64,000 nucleotides of DNA, taken from positions 10,272,001-10,336,000 of the forward strand of contig CAMQGK010000565.1 of the NCBI GenBank assembly GCA_947000775.1. The letters run 5' to 3'. The position numbers were made by a program, and so were the translations under genes. The stretch comes from Pterois miles (Eukaryota; Chordata; Actinopteri; Perciformes; Scorpaenidae). Below the pieces are notes generated by a model that was not told the DNA's origin, did no database searches, and saw nothing but the letters and a program-made list of their open reading frames with translations. Below are positions 20,881 through 32,640 of this stretch, piece after piece (the stretch's first letter is position 1; each line of letters starts with the position of its first letter).

Positions 20881-22000
20881 CCCCCCCATCACAGTGTTAA
20901 AGGTACAGTCAACCATAAAGAAAGAAAACTAGGGAAAAGTGAACAGAGTTTCTTCAGTGTGTTGCCTGCAGTGCGAGCTTTACTTCAGGTGTTTATCTGA
21001 TGAAGTCAAACTGAAATGAAAGTATTTCTGTCTGCCACAGCATAAACATCTGCTCTGTAAATCACTTCTCCTCCGAGAAAGAAGTCAGAAAAGTGATTTT
21101 AAGATTTATTGTTAATATCATTTCCTCATTAAAACAAAAAAGTTGTAATATCAGAAATGTTCCTTTTCCTCGCAGCCTCTGAGTGGGCGTGTCTGTGTTT
21201 GATTGACAGCAGCTGGCAGGCTGAGCTCCGGCTGGGAACGAGAGACCAAGTACAGAAACGAGTCATGGACAGACGGCGTATTGTTGGTGGTATTAAATAG
21301 TACGAACCACGGCAGCATCTAACGGGACTCAAGTGACATTTGCAGGTATGTTAACATGTTTAATGTGCTGTAGCTGAACAGCTCATTTGATATCTCGTCT
21401 TCAAACTGATGTTAGCGGTGAAGGTTTGTTTTGTGGCTCATTCATGTTTTAGGCTGTCAGCTGAAATTACCAAAATAAATACCCTGCTTACCCTCACCTA
21501 TCACTTCCTGCCATTATTAGGGTCAGATTTCCTCAACACATGCTTTGGAGCTTTTACTGGTGCAGGGTTGTCTCCCACATCACTTTTTCAAATGTCTCAA
21601 CAACCGATGGATTTTTTTGTCCGAGGGAACATTAACTAGCTAAAACCATTTGTCTACCTGGTGATATTCAAACAGAAGTGGTCACTGAAATCATGCTTTG
21701 TTTGAGTTTCTATGTTTTGCATTTACATGAATTCTTGAGCATACATAGATACGAGAATAACTGGCTTTGCTTTGTAAATTACCAAGAGAATATTTCTTTG
21801 AATTAAAACTAAAACATTTGTCAGTACCTCCACGGCCCACTCGATGGCGCTGCGAGGCCCACCAGCTGCTGTAGCAAGCAAAAAAACAACATCATTGCAG
21901 TTGTTCTTCAACACACGAGATTGTTACTCATCTTAAAAAAGGAGTAAAAGGAGTATCCCCAAAATGTTGAACTATTCCTTTAAAAGAAGTCGTGTGGTGT
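20881..22000. repeat. Composite interspersed repeats
   Basis: Pieces with TTTGATTGACAGCAGCTGGC (21,200) and a terminal AATGTTGAACTATTCCTTTA (21,963) are typical of repeat-derived DNA in fish intergenic regions. Boundaries are not resolved and no gene is seen. Confidence 0.4.
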
Positions 22001-22380
22001 GAAGAGCCAACAGAGAACTTGATCTTCAAAACGATCCATAGACATGGTTCTTCAATGAGTTTCATTCCAGAAATTATTTATTATAAAAAAGAAAGATTAA
22101 AAAAAGATTTACAAGTCTTCTTCGGAGACAGGAAGTGAGCTGGTGGACAGTAAAGTGGGCCAGGCACATTTTTGATGTGTGGAGTGTAAATATAGCCCTC
22201 CACCCTCCATCTAATTGTAGCTGTGTTGTTTTCATATTGTTGAATCCCAGAGATGTATAATTCATCACGCAAATAATCTGGAACAAAACAAACTCTCCTC
22301 TGAGCTCCCGAGAGGCCGAGCGTCTAATGAGTTCACTCCATAAAATATTCATACCTCTGCAAAATATACTGTCACTTTCT

Positions 22381-22383
<3 letters not shown>

Positions 22384-22441
<58 letters not shown>
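22384..22441. repeat. (CA)n microsatellite
   Basis: About 29 perfect CA units. Confidence 0.97.
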
Positions 22442-22444
<3 letters not shown>

Positions 22445-22664
22445 GTCCAATATCCCATTAGATATAATAGCAGGTTGTACGACCATAACTGCCCGTTCAT
22501 CACTGTCACCTAAAAAAACTGCAGCCTCTGTCACTGTGTGACTAGCAAGAATAAGGCGACTCGTTACCCATGATGCTCCAGGTGTCGTTCAGTCTTTGTT
22601 TTCGTGTATTTCAGGTAAAAGTCTTTGAAATTGTCCCTCTGAACTTAACACTTTGAAGGGTTCA

Positions 22665-23110
22665 TGTTCACTCTCTCATCATTCATCGTCAACCTCTTAT
22701 CCGGGGTCGGGTCGTGGGGGCAACAGCTCCAGCAGGGGACCCCAAACTTCCCTTTCCTGGGCCACATTAACCAGTTCTGACTGGGGGATCCCGAGGCGTT
22801 CCCAGGCCAGTGTGGAGATATAATCTCTCCACCTAGTCCTGGGTCTTCCCCGGGGCCTCCTCCCAGCTGGTACCTGAACCTCCTCAACTGGCTCCTTTCA
22901 ATTCAAAGGAGCAGCAGCTCTGCTCAGAGTCCCTCATGGATGGCTGAGCTTGTCCCCCTATCTCTAAGGGAGACGCCAGCCACCCTCCTGAGAAAACCCA
23001 TTTCGGCTGCTTGTACCCGCGATCTAGTTCTTTCAGTCATCATGACTATATGTGAGAGAAGGAATGAAGATTGACCGGTAGATTGAGAGCTTTGTTCATG
23101 TTATAAATAT
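22665..23110. repeat. Degenerate high-copy fish repeat (GATCCCGAGGCGTTCCCAGG type)
   Basis: The strings GGGGGATCCCGAGGCGTTCC, CCTGGGTCTTCCCCGGGGCC, TATCTCTAAGGGAGACGCC and GACCGGTAGATTGAGAGC occur in the order of a familiar high-copy teleost repeat, usually classed with LINE-derived sequence. The copy is diverged and carries a deletion. It is non-coding. Confidence 0.65.
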
Positions 23111-23649
23111 GCATTCCTTATATAAGAAGGTGATTTTCCGTTTAGCTTTAGCGTCCGTATGAGATGCACCGGTCTTTCCATTAACTACGATGTAAACCCT
23201 CCGAGAAAATGCACAGACTGCGGTTTCACTTTCACGTTACAATCAGCTGTACAAACAGTAATTTTAAGCCCAATCATATTTTTTCCCAAACTTAAGTGGT
23301 TTTGTTGCCTAAACCTCAATTGACGCCAAGTGTGCATGACAAAGTGTCGGTATGTGACGAGCTGGGACGAGAACGTGTTGCCTCAGCAGATGCAGGACTG
23401 AAGAGTAGAAGTTAAAATTAACATTTTAAGGACTTCAGTGGGGGAAAATAATTAAGTCTGAGATCATGTACAACGAGCCAGTCATTATGTATCGGGGTCT
23501 TGGTTTGCGTCTTGGTTTATTTTACAACAGTGACCCACTAGCTACACACTATCCCGCGTATTACACGGAAATCACTAATCTGACTGAAGAATGGTCCGAC
23601 CTCAGAACCACAGTACGCTGTGATTCACCAATCAAAACTGAGTATTCAA

Positions 23650-24110
23650 CAAAACCTTGTAATAAGTACAATTACTTAGTTACTCAACTTCAGTATAATT
23701 TTGAGGTGCTTGTACCTTACTTGAGTATTAGCATTTAATGCTACTTTATATATTTTTTTTACTCCACTTTATTTATTATTATAGATGGTTTATTGATCCC
23801 TTGGTAAAATTTACAAGCTATTTGTTAATATATATAGTAAAACACAAAAAGCTCCACTTTTACCTGCTACAACATTGAAGTGCTGAATACATTAATGCAT
23901 CAATCATTATAATCCAATAATATTATACAGTGTATATATATATATATATAATTCTGAAATGGGCCAGTCTGTGTAATGAGTACTTTTCCTTTTTGTACTA
24001 ATACTTTGGAATGCAGGACATTAATTGTAATCAATGTTGTATTTCTGTACTGTAGTATTGCTATTTTTACTTCACTAACATAGTATTTCTTCCACCACTT
24101 TTCTGACTCT
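23650..24110. repeat. TTACTTAGTTACTCAA...CTTCCACCACT repeat copy
   Basis: This copy starts around AAGTACAATTACTTAG and ends at ATTTCTTCCACCACTT. It belongs to the family also at 46.7-47.5 kb and, in pieces, at 8.9, 13.4, 14.1 and 48.7 kb. A short (TA)n lies inside it at about 23,934-23,951. No coding capacity. Confidence 0.65.
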
Positions 24111-24879
24111 GAATAAACTTTCAAGCACAGTATAATCAACAAATCCCATTAAAGACGAAAACCAACATGTTAGTCCACCACTTATACTTTAACTAATACT
24201 TTTTTTACTTCCTGACATTCGTTCCCGCTGAAGACGTAAATCTTTACAAACAACTCCCACGTTTCATTTTTTTCCAAAGTCATTCATTAAACCAGCTGTT
24301 CACTGTAGTTTTGTCAAACAAACAGAAGGACATAGTGCATTTGTTGGGGACTACTTTCAGCGGCGGATTAATCCACTTATGGTGCTCTAGTGAGTATTGG
24401 TGGCAGAAGGATGGTGTGTCTGGGACTGAGTAAAAATAAACCATTTGTTCATGGTGATGAAGGAAGATGTCAGTGCAACAGTGAGGCTCACTGCTGTGTT
24501 TTAATGGAGCTCTGTGGGCGCAGAGGAAGAAGAGCTATCAGGCCTTTAAACACACACTGTACTCACTGGTAGCGTCTGCACATGGGGCTTGTTGACAATG
24601 TAAAATATGTTGAATTTTACCAGACTTCTCAAACAGTTTTAGAGCTTTTTTTCATCCTCCAGTGGAAGTGAAGGCACATTCAGAATTTACAGCAGATGTT
24701 TTATAGACAGGTGAAAGTCCAGATCTTCACTAACTAACACATTTCCACTGAACAGCCCAGATTTGAACGTTTCTGAGCGATGAGGTTTCCCTTGTTGTGA
24801 AGCCATCTCCAGGCAGCAGGATAGACAGATGGACCCGGCAGCTTCATCCAATCACATCCGATAATGACCTGGGGATCGA

Positions 24880-25330
24880 GAGATGAGAGGGGAAAAATCA
24901 GAGAGCAGGTTTTTCATTTCGTGCCGAGATGCCGCCGTCCTTTGCCGACTCATTTCTCTTTCAGAGGAGAGAATTAAGTCCAATGGCCTCCTCAGGAAAT
25001 CATCTCTCCTTTTTAATAATCTCTAACACCGCGTGGCTTCTCTGCAGGCCGAGGTGACGAAAGGTCGAGGGCCGGCTTCATGATCCACGGCGGCATCGAG
25101 AGGAGAGCTGGCAGGGAGGGGGTCGGCTGATTTTCATTAAGATGGACTCCGTAGCGCTTGTCTTATTAGCGGGTCATTAGGCTCTCCGAGGCCGACAGAT
25201 TGGCTGAACAGGAAGCAGGGGAGCAGGCAGAAGGTAATTGCACTCGGAGTGACCACACAGGTGCCCGCTCGCCACTCGCTCCTTGATTGGTTAATTAGCG
25301 TGTTGTCAATCAGCAGCTCGCTCTCACAGC
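24880..25330. promoter_or_regulatory. Candidate conserved non-coding element
   Basis: This complex, non-repetitive sequence contains homeodomain-type cores (TGGTTAATTAGCG near 25,288 and GGTAATTGCAC near 25,233) and no reading frame. It ends shortly before a CA microsatellite. The regulatory role is inferred only. Confidence 0.25.
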
Positions 25331-25428
25331 AGTTAAAAGGTGAGAGAGTGTTTCTAATGAAGCCTGAAACTTCTTCTCTTCCAGCTCGTTATGGCTGCAA
25401 TTAAAATAACAGCTCGACTAAATAGAGG

Positions 25429-25430
<2 letters not shown>

Positions 25431-25492
<62 letters not shown>
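25431..25492. repeat. (CA)n microsatellite
   Basis: About 31 perfect CA units. Confidence 0.97.
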
Positions 25493-25495
<3 letters not shown>

Positions 25496-25594
25496 TGAAG
25501 CAGTAACTGTGATGAAGAGTCTGTCCAGTGATTATATTTTACTCTTCATTTTCATTTTTACAAAATCATTTTATTGGGATCTTTATGATATAAG

Positions 25595-25725
25595 ATGACG
25601 ACGACAACGACGGTGACAATGACGACGGTGATGATAACAATGATGAAGATGAAGATGGTGATGATGATGATGTGTGGGGGGGGGGGGGAGAGAAGGACGA
25701 TGATGATGATGATGATGATGATGAT
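25595..25725. repeat. (GAT/GAC)n microsatellite with poly-G tract
   Basis: An imperfect GAT/GAC trinucleotide array is interrupted at about 25,676-25,688 by a run of more than ten G, then resumes as perfect GAT units. It produces methionine-rich and histidine-rich artefact frames. Confidence 0.9.
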
Positions 25726-25844
25726 TAGAAAAAAAGAGAGAGGGAGAGAGAGAAGGGGTTGGGGGGCAGACGATTACGACGATGGTGATGTGACGATGGT
25801 GACTGGGGTCCTCCAGACACTTTTTCCTCAGTGATTCCTCCACA

Positions 25845-25980
25845 GGTGTAGCAGGCGGCAGTGTGGAGGCACTTTGCTTGGGAACCAGAGTGCCGCTGGT
25901 TCAAGTCCCACATGGACCAAGTACTTCACGGTACTGGTAACTGGAGAGGTGCTAGTTTGCCTCTTGGACACAAAGGCACA
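25845..25980 (+). mobile_element. tRNA-derived SINE, truncated copy
   Basis: The Pol III B-box-like GGTTCAAGTCC lies at 25,898-25,908, followed by ACATGGACCAAG and GGAGAGGTGCTAGTTTGCCT. These are in the same order as the fuller SINEs at 38,755 and 57,707. The 3' tail is missing. Confidence 0.75.
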
Positions 25981-26309
25981 TGATTTTTTTATTCAGATGC
26001 ACACTGTCAGGATATAGCGAGTGTTTTATAAACATAACTTAATTTAATCATATTTGCTCCAACCTGCCTCCCGCTGCTTTTAGCTCATGTGTATTTCTAT
26101 CGCTTTTTGTTCTTTGCTTGTCATTTTTCCCTTTTGCCTTGTCATGTATTGTTGTTTCACTATTCATAAACACCATAAACATTAGACTTTATTTATCATC
26201 CTCATTGTTCCTGACTGTGTTTTGTTTGCTTCCTGTCTGACTCCAGCTCTGGATGAGTCCAGCTTTAAAGAACGTTGTAATAGTCCTTAAACCACCTTAA
26301 ACAATACAA

Positions 26310-26600
26310 ACAATAATGTTTTACCGCCGCCGCTGCAGCTCTTCGAAGCATCTGGCGCCCTCAGACCAAATGATTAACGGCAGCCGAACGAGGCCCGAGA
26401 ACGCCGGTGTTCTTTTACGTATGAAGTCATAATTGCTGTGTATTTACTCCTCCATTGACGTGTTTTCGGCAGAGAGCGCTCTCCTGCTAATAGCATTAAC
26501 ACTTCAAAGGTGTGAAGCTGCTGCCGCCGTGCATTAATATTCACGAGGACACAGGCGGCAGATGAGCTGAGGCGTTCACGTAAACATCAGCGGCCACTTG
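26310..26600. promoter_or_regulatory. Candidate conserved non-coding element with T-box/TCF motif
   Basis: Non-repetitive sequence contains CTTCAAAGGTGTGAAG at about 26,502-26,517. Here a TCF/LEF core (CTTTGAA on the minus strand) overlaps a T-box half-site (AGGTGTGA). TAAT cores lie nearby. No coding frame. Function is inferred from motifs alone. Confidence 0.25.
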
Positions 26601-26869
26601 GTTTTGTTTTCAGCTAGGGGTTTTGATAAGTGTCTGACTACAGAGTCATGTTTTTTAGATTGTTTCTGTCGCAGAACCAAGTCTTAACCTTAAAATCGAA
26701 CAGTTTACCTTGCGGGGACCTGCTGTTAGTCCCCACAGTGTCAGTGTGCGAACAAGGTTGTGTCCGCACAAAGTACATATTCGAGACAAACACTCCTCTT
26801 TTGTTTCTGCATCTATTTCCTGCAAATGATTCACTCCAGTGTGAGGCGGTTATTAATTATTAATCAATT

Positions 26870-27290
26870 AAAGCTGGGGTAGGTGAGAATGGAACAGATA
26901 TGATTAAATTTTCAATGAAATGGTCACTATCCTGATAGTATGCATGCACCATGACAGGTAATCTGAAAAAAATCCTGTTCCTCTGTGTCTTCCGGTGCTC
27001 CTAACGGCATCTGTAAGATTTCACAAACCGGATCTAAAACCAGATCTAATCTGGAGTCTGCCGTCTCTGAGCAGCTGTCAGTCACTCACAAACTTCAACC
27101 AAACAGCCAAACTAGGCAGCGCTGATCACATATGAATCAATACTCTGTTACTGTGATGTCTATTTCTCTCTTCAGATGTTTTCAGAAACATCATGTAGTT
27201 ACTGTTTAGCTGTAAGATGAGAAAGTTTGTGACCTGGCAGCCATGTTGAGATCAGTTGAGCAAACTTTCTCATTTTACAGCTAAACAGGA
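26870..27290 (+). repeat. MITE-like repeat, copy C
   Basis: This copy begins TTAAAGCTGGGGTAGGTGAG, matching the terminal repeat of the 15,140-15,655 element. It continues through AAACTAGGCAGCGCTGATCA to GAGAAAGTTTGTGACCTGGC. The opposite terminal repeat is not found. The Tc1 relic begins just downstream. Confidence 0.65.
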
Positions 27291-27317
27291 TGTTACTGAT
27301 GTTACTGTTTATATCTA

Positions 27318-28310
27318 CAGTGCTGTGAAAAAGTATTTCCCCCCTTCCTGATTTCTTATATTTTTGCATATTTATCACACTTAAATGTTTGAGATCACCA
27401 AACAAATTTTAACATTATCCTTCAGGATTTTCTGGTAGAGAGCAGAATTCATGGTTCCATCGGTTACGGCGAGTGGTCCAGGTCCTGAAGCAGCAGGGCA
27501 GACCCAGACCATCATGTTTGACTGTTGCTGTGATGTTGTTTTTATGAAATACTGTGTTAGTTTAATGCCAGATTTAACAAGACGCACACCTCCCATAAAG
27601 TTCAATCTTTGTCTCGTCAGTCCACAGAATATTTTCCCAAAAGTCTTCACATCATCAAGATGTTTTTTGGCAAATGTGAGACGAGCCTTTGAGTAGTTTT
27701 TGGTCAGCAGTGGTTTTCTCCTTGGATCTCTCCCATGATGCCATTTTTGCCCGGTCTCTGTCTTATTGTTGAATCATGTACACTGACTTTAACTGAGGCA
27801 GTGAGGCCTGCAGGTCTTTAGATGATGTTCTGGGTTCTTTGTGAGCTCCTGGATGAGTCGTCGATGAGCTCTTGGAGTAATTTTGGTCGGCCGGCCACTC
27901 CTGGGAAGGGAAGTTTTCTCCATTTGTGGATAACGGCTCTCACCGTGGTTCGCTGGAGTCCCAAAGCCTTAGAAATGGCTTTGTAACCCTTTCCAGACTG
28001 AGTGATGTCATTGACTTTGTTTCTCATCTGTTCTTGAATTTCTTTAGATCACAGCATGATGTGTTGATTTTTAAGATCTTTTAGCCTCCTTCACTTTGTC
28101 AGACAGGTTCTAGTTCTAGTCTGGCAGTAATCAGGTCTGGGTGTAGCTAGTGAAATTGAACTCAGCCTTCCATAAAAATGTGGTTAATCACAGTTAATTC
28201 AAGATTTAACAAGGGGTAATTACACAGTTAATTTTTACACCGGGCCAGGTAGGTTTGGATAGCTTTTTCCCTTAACAAATAAAATCATCATTTAAAAACT
28301 GCATTTTCTA
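27318..28310 (-). mobile_element. Tc1-like DNA transposon relic
   Basis: The left end CAGTGCTGTGAAAAAGTATT follows a TA dinucleotide, as expected for Tc1/mariner. On the minus strand, 28,027-27,830 encodes the N-terminal helix-turn-helix (SGKGYKAISKALGLQRTTVR). About 27,700-27,590 encodes the WTDETK catalytic block in one frame. About 27,525-27,430 encodes PAASGPGPLAVTDGTMNSAL in a different frame. The frame breaks make it non-functional. The right terminal repeat is absent or eroded near 28,310. Confidence 0.88.
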
Positions 28311-28319
28311 TTTACTATT

Positions 28320-28640
28320 TAGCAGCCCAGAACAAACAAACCAAACTCTGGCTCTGGAGAGAGACTTTTGCTTTTTTACGTGACCTGAAGGCCACAGTTG
28401 TTCTCCAACATGCTTGTGAAACTGCTGTAACGTGAGCCAGCCGCCGTCTGACATCTGTTGTGTTATTATGGTATGGATAGCCTCTAGCGAGGAGAACAGC
28501 GTTGCCACAGTTTTGCATTTGGCGGCCAGCGTTTCTGCAGTCTTAGAAAGGGAGGAGTGAGTGGCGGGTTACTCAGTTGTTTGCAGTCTGCAACCACCGA
28601 AATCCTCCACACTTAAGTAAAATATCTGGGTACTTCTTCC
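28320..28640. repeat. Interspersed repeat fragment
   Basis: AGCAGCCCAGAACAAACAAA, GACCTGAAGGCCACAG and GCAGTCTGCAACCACC follow the plan of a common fish element also represented at 15,790-15,955. It directly abuts the Tc1 relic. Confidence 0.45.
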
Positions 28641-29059
28641 ACCACTGAGAATTGGCACATGGCTTGTTGCTCTCCACCTGTTACACCCAATGAGTTTCCC
28701 GCCTTTAAAATCAAAACCAATCGGCTTCCTGCCTGATCAACTGCATAAACTCAGGAGCCAGTTTATTAGGTACACTGAGCTAAAACTAATGTAGCGTAGC
28801 CCCATGATCCTTCACGAAGGGAATAACGTTCAATTTGTGATGATTTGTGAGGATGCAGTTTATGCTGCTATTGAACTGTATTGCCTTATACAGAGAGGTG
28901 TTTCTGTTATTTAGTCTACCCTCACTGATATACATGCGCTGGACAAAATAATAGAAACACTTCCATTTGCATAGTGTTTGTGATCAGCGATCCAAACTGA
29001 TCTGAACTAAGCTGACTGCTGTCTTCTCCAGCTGTTTTTTGGATGTTTTTTTTTTTTTT
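28641..29059. other. Intergenic, nothing recognised
   Basis: No gene or clear repeat is seen. A poly-T run lies at about 29,046-29,064. Confidence 0.4.
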
Positions 29060-29300
29060 TTTTTGCAGAAGGCAGACTGTTCCAGCGGCGTCTGCTGCAT
29101 TAATGGTGTATATGCAGAGGAAATGTGTTTATTTATGAGCTGGACACTGTTAATTACCGCTGCATACTTGGATAATTATCTCCCAACTTCAAAGACATTT
29201 CAGCGCCCAGAGACCCAGAGAGTCTGTGTGGCTGAGCTGGACGACGACTCAGGACGCCCAAAATATCTGCTGCCAATTAGAGAAAAATATTGAGTCATCA
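29060..29300. promoter_or_regulatory. Possible conserved non-coding element
   Basis: Complex sequence after the poly-T run contains GTTAATTACCGC and CCAATTAGAG cores. The open frame across it has no family resemblance, so I do not call a gene. Confidence 0.18.
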
Positions 29301-30600
29301 GCAAAATATTCAAGGTATTCACAAGATACAGGTCTGAGAAAATCGGACCTGCAGGGCTACTGCAACGCCAACAGCAGCTTCAGATTAAATCACGTCCATC
29401 CATTTTGCGCTGCTCGTCCAGGTCCAGCTGCTGTGTTATTATACCGGGATCGTCAAACGTGTGCTCGTCTCAGGACACGCCTATCAAATTTTGAAACATT
29501 AGCCAGATTTTCATCCAAATTTAGCATTTACCAAATACAGGGCAGATTAATGTGCATTTCTTATTATAGACTTACGCCTCAGCAGGTGATGCCACTTCAA
29601 ACATCACTCACATCAAGTGTGACAGGAAGAAGCACACTAACAATACACAAACATTTCAAAACAAAAGCTTTTACCTGTACTGTTTTTTTTTTTTTTTTAT
29701 CTTTGTAAATAAAATTGTGTGGTTTGTCTGAGACCTAAATATGTATTTTGTTTGTTTCGTGTATTAATGTCCCGTTGCCCTATATCGCATTTTGCTTTCA
29801 TCGATAAACCAACTTTTCCACCTCAGCTGAGCGTAAAAACTTTTAGCCAATGTTTTCCTTCAGGTTTTTTTATTCTATACTGTATTTCCTCCTTGTTGTC
29901 GATGCCCTTGTCACAATTATTTCCTCCTCCTTGTAAAACACACCAGGGCTGCAGGTGAAGAGTCAAAAAGTATTACTTCCTAACGTCTTTTCCTAACCGC
30001 TTTTCCTTGACTTCGATGGAAAACGTCACGAGGTCCAGGAGAGATGTGAAGGAGAAGTCAGAAAGAAAAGACAACCGTGATGTTAAGAGAATCTGACTGC
30101 ACTTCACTAGAAGCTGTGTAATTATGACACGACGGCGGCGGATTGGTTCTGCCATGGTGGAACTACAATGTTCTGAAGATGGACTACAAAAAGCTCTGCA
30201 TCCCCCCATATGTTCCTAAATATCTCCTTCAGTGATGCTGCTTCACCTGCTGAGATACAGCAGCTCCTTCTGCTGCTGGAACACTTTACATCAGCATATA
30301 ATAAAGGATGATCTGACCTAACGAGGACAACCGGAGAACAATATCACTTCATTACCAAGATTGAAATTAAAATAAAAAATCAATATGAGCTGCCAGTGAC
30401 GAACATTTATGTGAAAAATACTGAGTTATTTTATGAGTTATGGAGAAGGAGTAGAACCATTACATGTTTTTTTTATTTCTTCCAACTTCTTTTCAGACAT
30501 AATATTTATTTGTTAAAATGAAACAAAATGGTTGTCACTGTCCACTCATATTTATCAACATGAAACTATGGAAATATTAATGCAAGATAAGCATTTCGCT
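29301..30600. other. Intergenic, no gene recognised
   Basis: Poly-T tracts and AT-rich sequence predominate. Frames of up to 160 codons occur but show no motif, domain or splice context. Confidence 0.4.
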
Positions 30601-30639
30601 GAAAGGTGTGTGGCTTTAAAAGTTTGGGCCGCAATGAAT

Positions 30640-31408
30640 TGTGGGATGTTGTTATCTCCTTTCCTTTGGTTGAGGATGGTCCAGTGTGTCCTATGCTAAA
30701 GGAGATAATAAAGGAAGCATTGAAGCACCTTTTCTTAGCATTTAGACGATTCGAACAGTTCTTATCATGGCTGCTACTGAGATACTGCAGAGTCATTTGT
30801 CACCTCCTGAGAGGAAAAGACTTGTCATCTACAGCAATGAATTTATAAAGACGAGGAAAACAAGGAAACAAGACGAAGAAGTGCTGTTTGACAGCGACTT
30901 GCAGCCCATTGATTTATCTCTAAAGGGAAGCATCGTCTTGGATATCTGAGGTCCTCATCTGATACCAGGGCTAGTTTTCACCAGTCCCAGCAAAGAGAAA
31001 CCACCCTTAAAGGAAAACTCCCATCACGTCTTGACTAAAGTTCATCATCGTAAACATACTACACATCTCCTGTGTGACAGCGTGGCGCTGGCAGCTCTGC
31101 AGCAGGCTCTGGGAGGCCTGCAAAGTTCAAACGAATATATCTCAAAAAACAGGAACGTACTGGAGGAGAAAACCGATGCAGTCTGCTACAAGAAACCTGC
31201 CCACTGGGGGCAAGAATTGTTTTCCAGAATAAAAGCCAAAGCTCAGCAGAGATGGTTTCAAAATGTTGACGTTAATGTGGTGGAGGGGCCCCGCCAGAGG
31301 CCAGATCTCAATCCTATCAAGGCTTTCATAAAGAAGAATGAGGGGAAACATGACAGTAAATACTTGTCCAAACAGGAGCTGCTAATAGATGACTGGGCAT
31401 ACTTTTAA
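30640..31408 (+). pseudogene. Degenerate element, Tc1-like C-terminal fragment at its end
   Basis: Two short plus-strand frames follow each other (30,767-30,949 and 31,031-31,408). The first is not recognised. The second ends with WFQNVDVNVVEGPRQR followed by PDLNPIKAF, which aligns by eye with the WL-NVxVLEWPSQSPDLNPIE region of Tc1 transposases. The catalytic-region context before it is absent, so this is a decayed transposon fragment rather than a gene. Identity of the first frame is unknown. Confidence 0.45.
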
Positions 31409-31989
31409 TGGTGCCAATTTGCCAAAATGTAAAGAAAATTAGGCTAAAAAATGGGGCTCAAGTTGAAGCACACAACTGACTCCATGGCAACATATATCCT
31501 GTTTATATGCCCATGGCGGGACCAGTTGTCTCAGATTGGGGCGCACGGCGTCGGGCCGCCTGAGTTACATGTTTTCACATTTAAAGCACACCGAACTTTT
31601 CCTACTGAGACGCTGCAGTGTTTCCTCTTCATTTCTGCGTCATCAGCTGTTTCACAGACAGAACCACAGCGCCACCACGTGGTCATTTAGGTATAAAGGG
31701 GAGATTTGTTTAAGGACCTCATGCTGAGGTTCATTTGGTATTATAAGGTCTCGGGTCACTGTGGAAGTATTTGTATTAACGTTACACTAAATATGTCATG
31801 TATCCTCATCTGCTGCTCTCCAGGTTTATTTTCACCGGGAAAATATATTTTATTTTTAGGGAGTACTTCTAATTGTTGTTGGAGAAGAAAGTTTTAATTT
31901 TAGTTTTGCCTGTATTTCTTTTTCAGTTCATTAGAGCCTTAAAATTATTCCCGTGCATACAAAATCTAAAAGTTAAATTGGTAAAACTG
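31409..31989. other. Intergenic, nothing recognised
   Basis: No gene or structured repeat is seen in this AT-rich spacer. Confidence 0.4.
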
Positions 31990-32363
31990 AAAATTATAGA
32001 ATTAAATTAAAACAACCATTGCTGCACCAATAAAAAATATGAACTTTAAATGATTTAAAGACCAGAATAAAATAAAACCAGGATAATGAAAATATATTGA
32101 GAATAAAATATATTAAAAAATAATAAAAACAGAAATAAAATATTAAAGAAAATTCACCTAAAACTGCAAGTATTGATAAAGGAATAAAGAAATGAAAGGA
32201 GGATAATAATAATAATAAAGACCAAAGTGAACAAAACAAAATTAAACCAGGATAATAAAAATTATATGAAATAGAAATAAAACCAGGATAATGAAAATAT
32301 ATTCAGCAAATTCACCTAAAACTATTATTGATAAGTAAATGAAAAATGAAAAACATCAATAAA

Positions 32364-32395
<32 letters not shown>

Positions 32396-32640
32396 GTGAA
32401 TAAAACCAAATTAAACCAGGATAATAGAAAATAAAAATATGAAATGTAAAATAAATTAGAGCAAAATATATTAAAATTCACGTAAAACTTTAAGTATTGA
32501 TAAAAAATGCCTTAAAAAGCAGGATAATAAAAAATGAATAATGTGAATAAAAATAAAACCAAATTTAACCAGGATAATAGAAAAAAAATAGGAAATAAAA
32601 TGTAAAATAAAAATAAAACCAGCACACGTTGAATCAGTGA
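31990..32640. repeat. AT-rich degenerate tandem repeat (about 155-170 bp units)
   Basis: The phrase ATTCACCTAAAACT (or ATTCACGTAAAACT) recurs at about 32,152, 32,306 and 32,476. AACCAGGATAAT recurs at about 32,079, 32,254, 32,283, 32,414 and 32,567. Units are A-rich on the plus strand and include an (AAT)n run near 32,369-32,394. The array ends next to the inferred 3' end of brd1. Confidence 0.8.

Noticed and set aside
25583..25913. Histidine-rich and methionine-rich frames
   Set aside because: They are translations of a GAT/GAC microsatellite.
29226..29708. 160-codon plus-strand frame
   Set aside because: No domain, motif or splice signals. It ends in a poly-T tract and has the composition of non-coding DNA.
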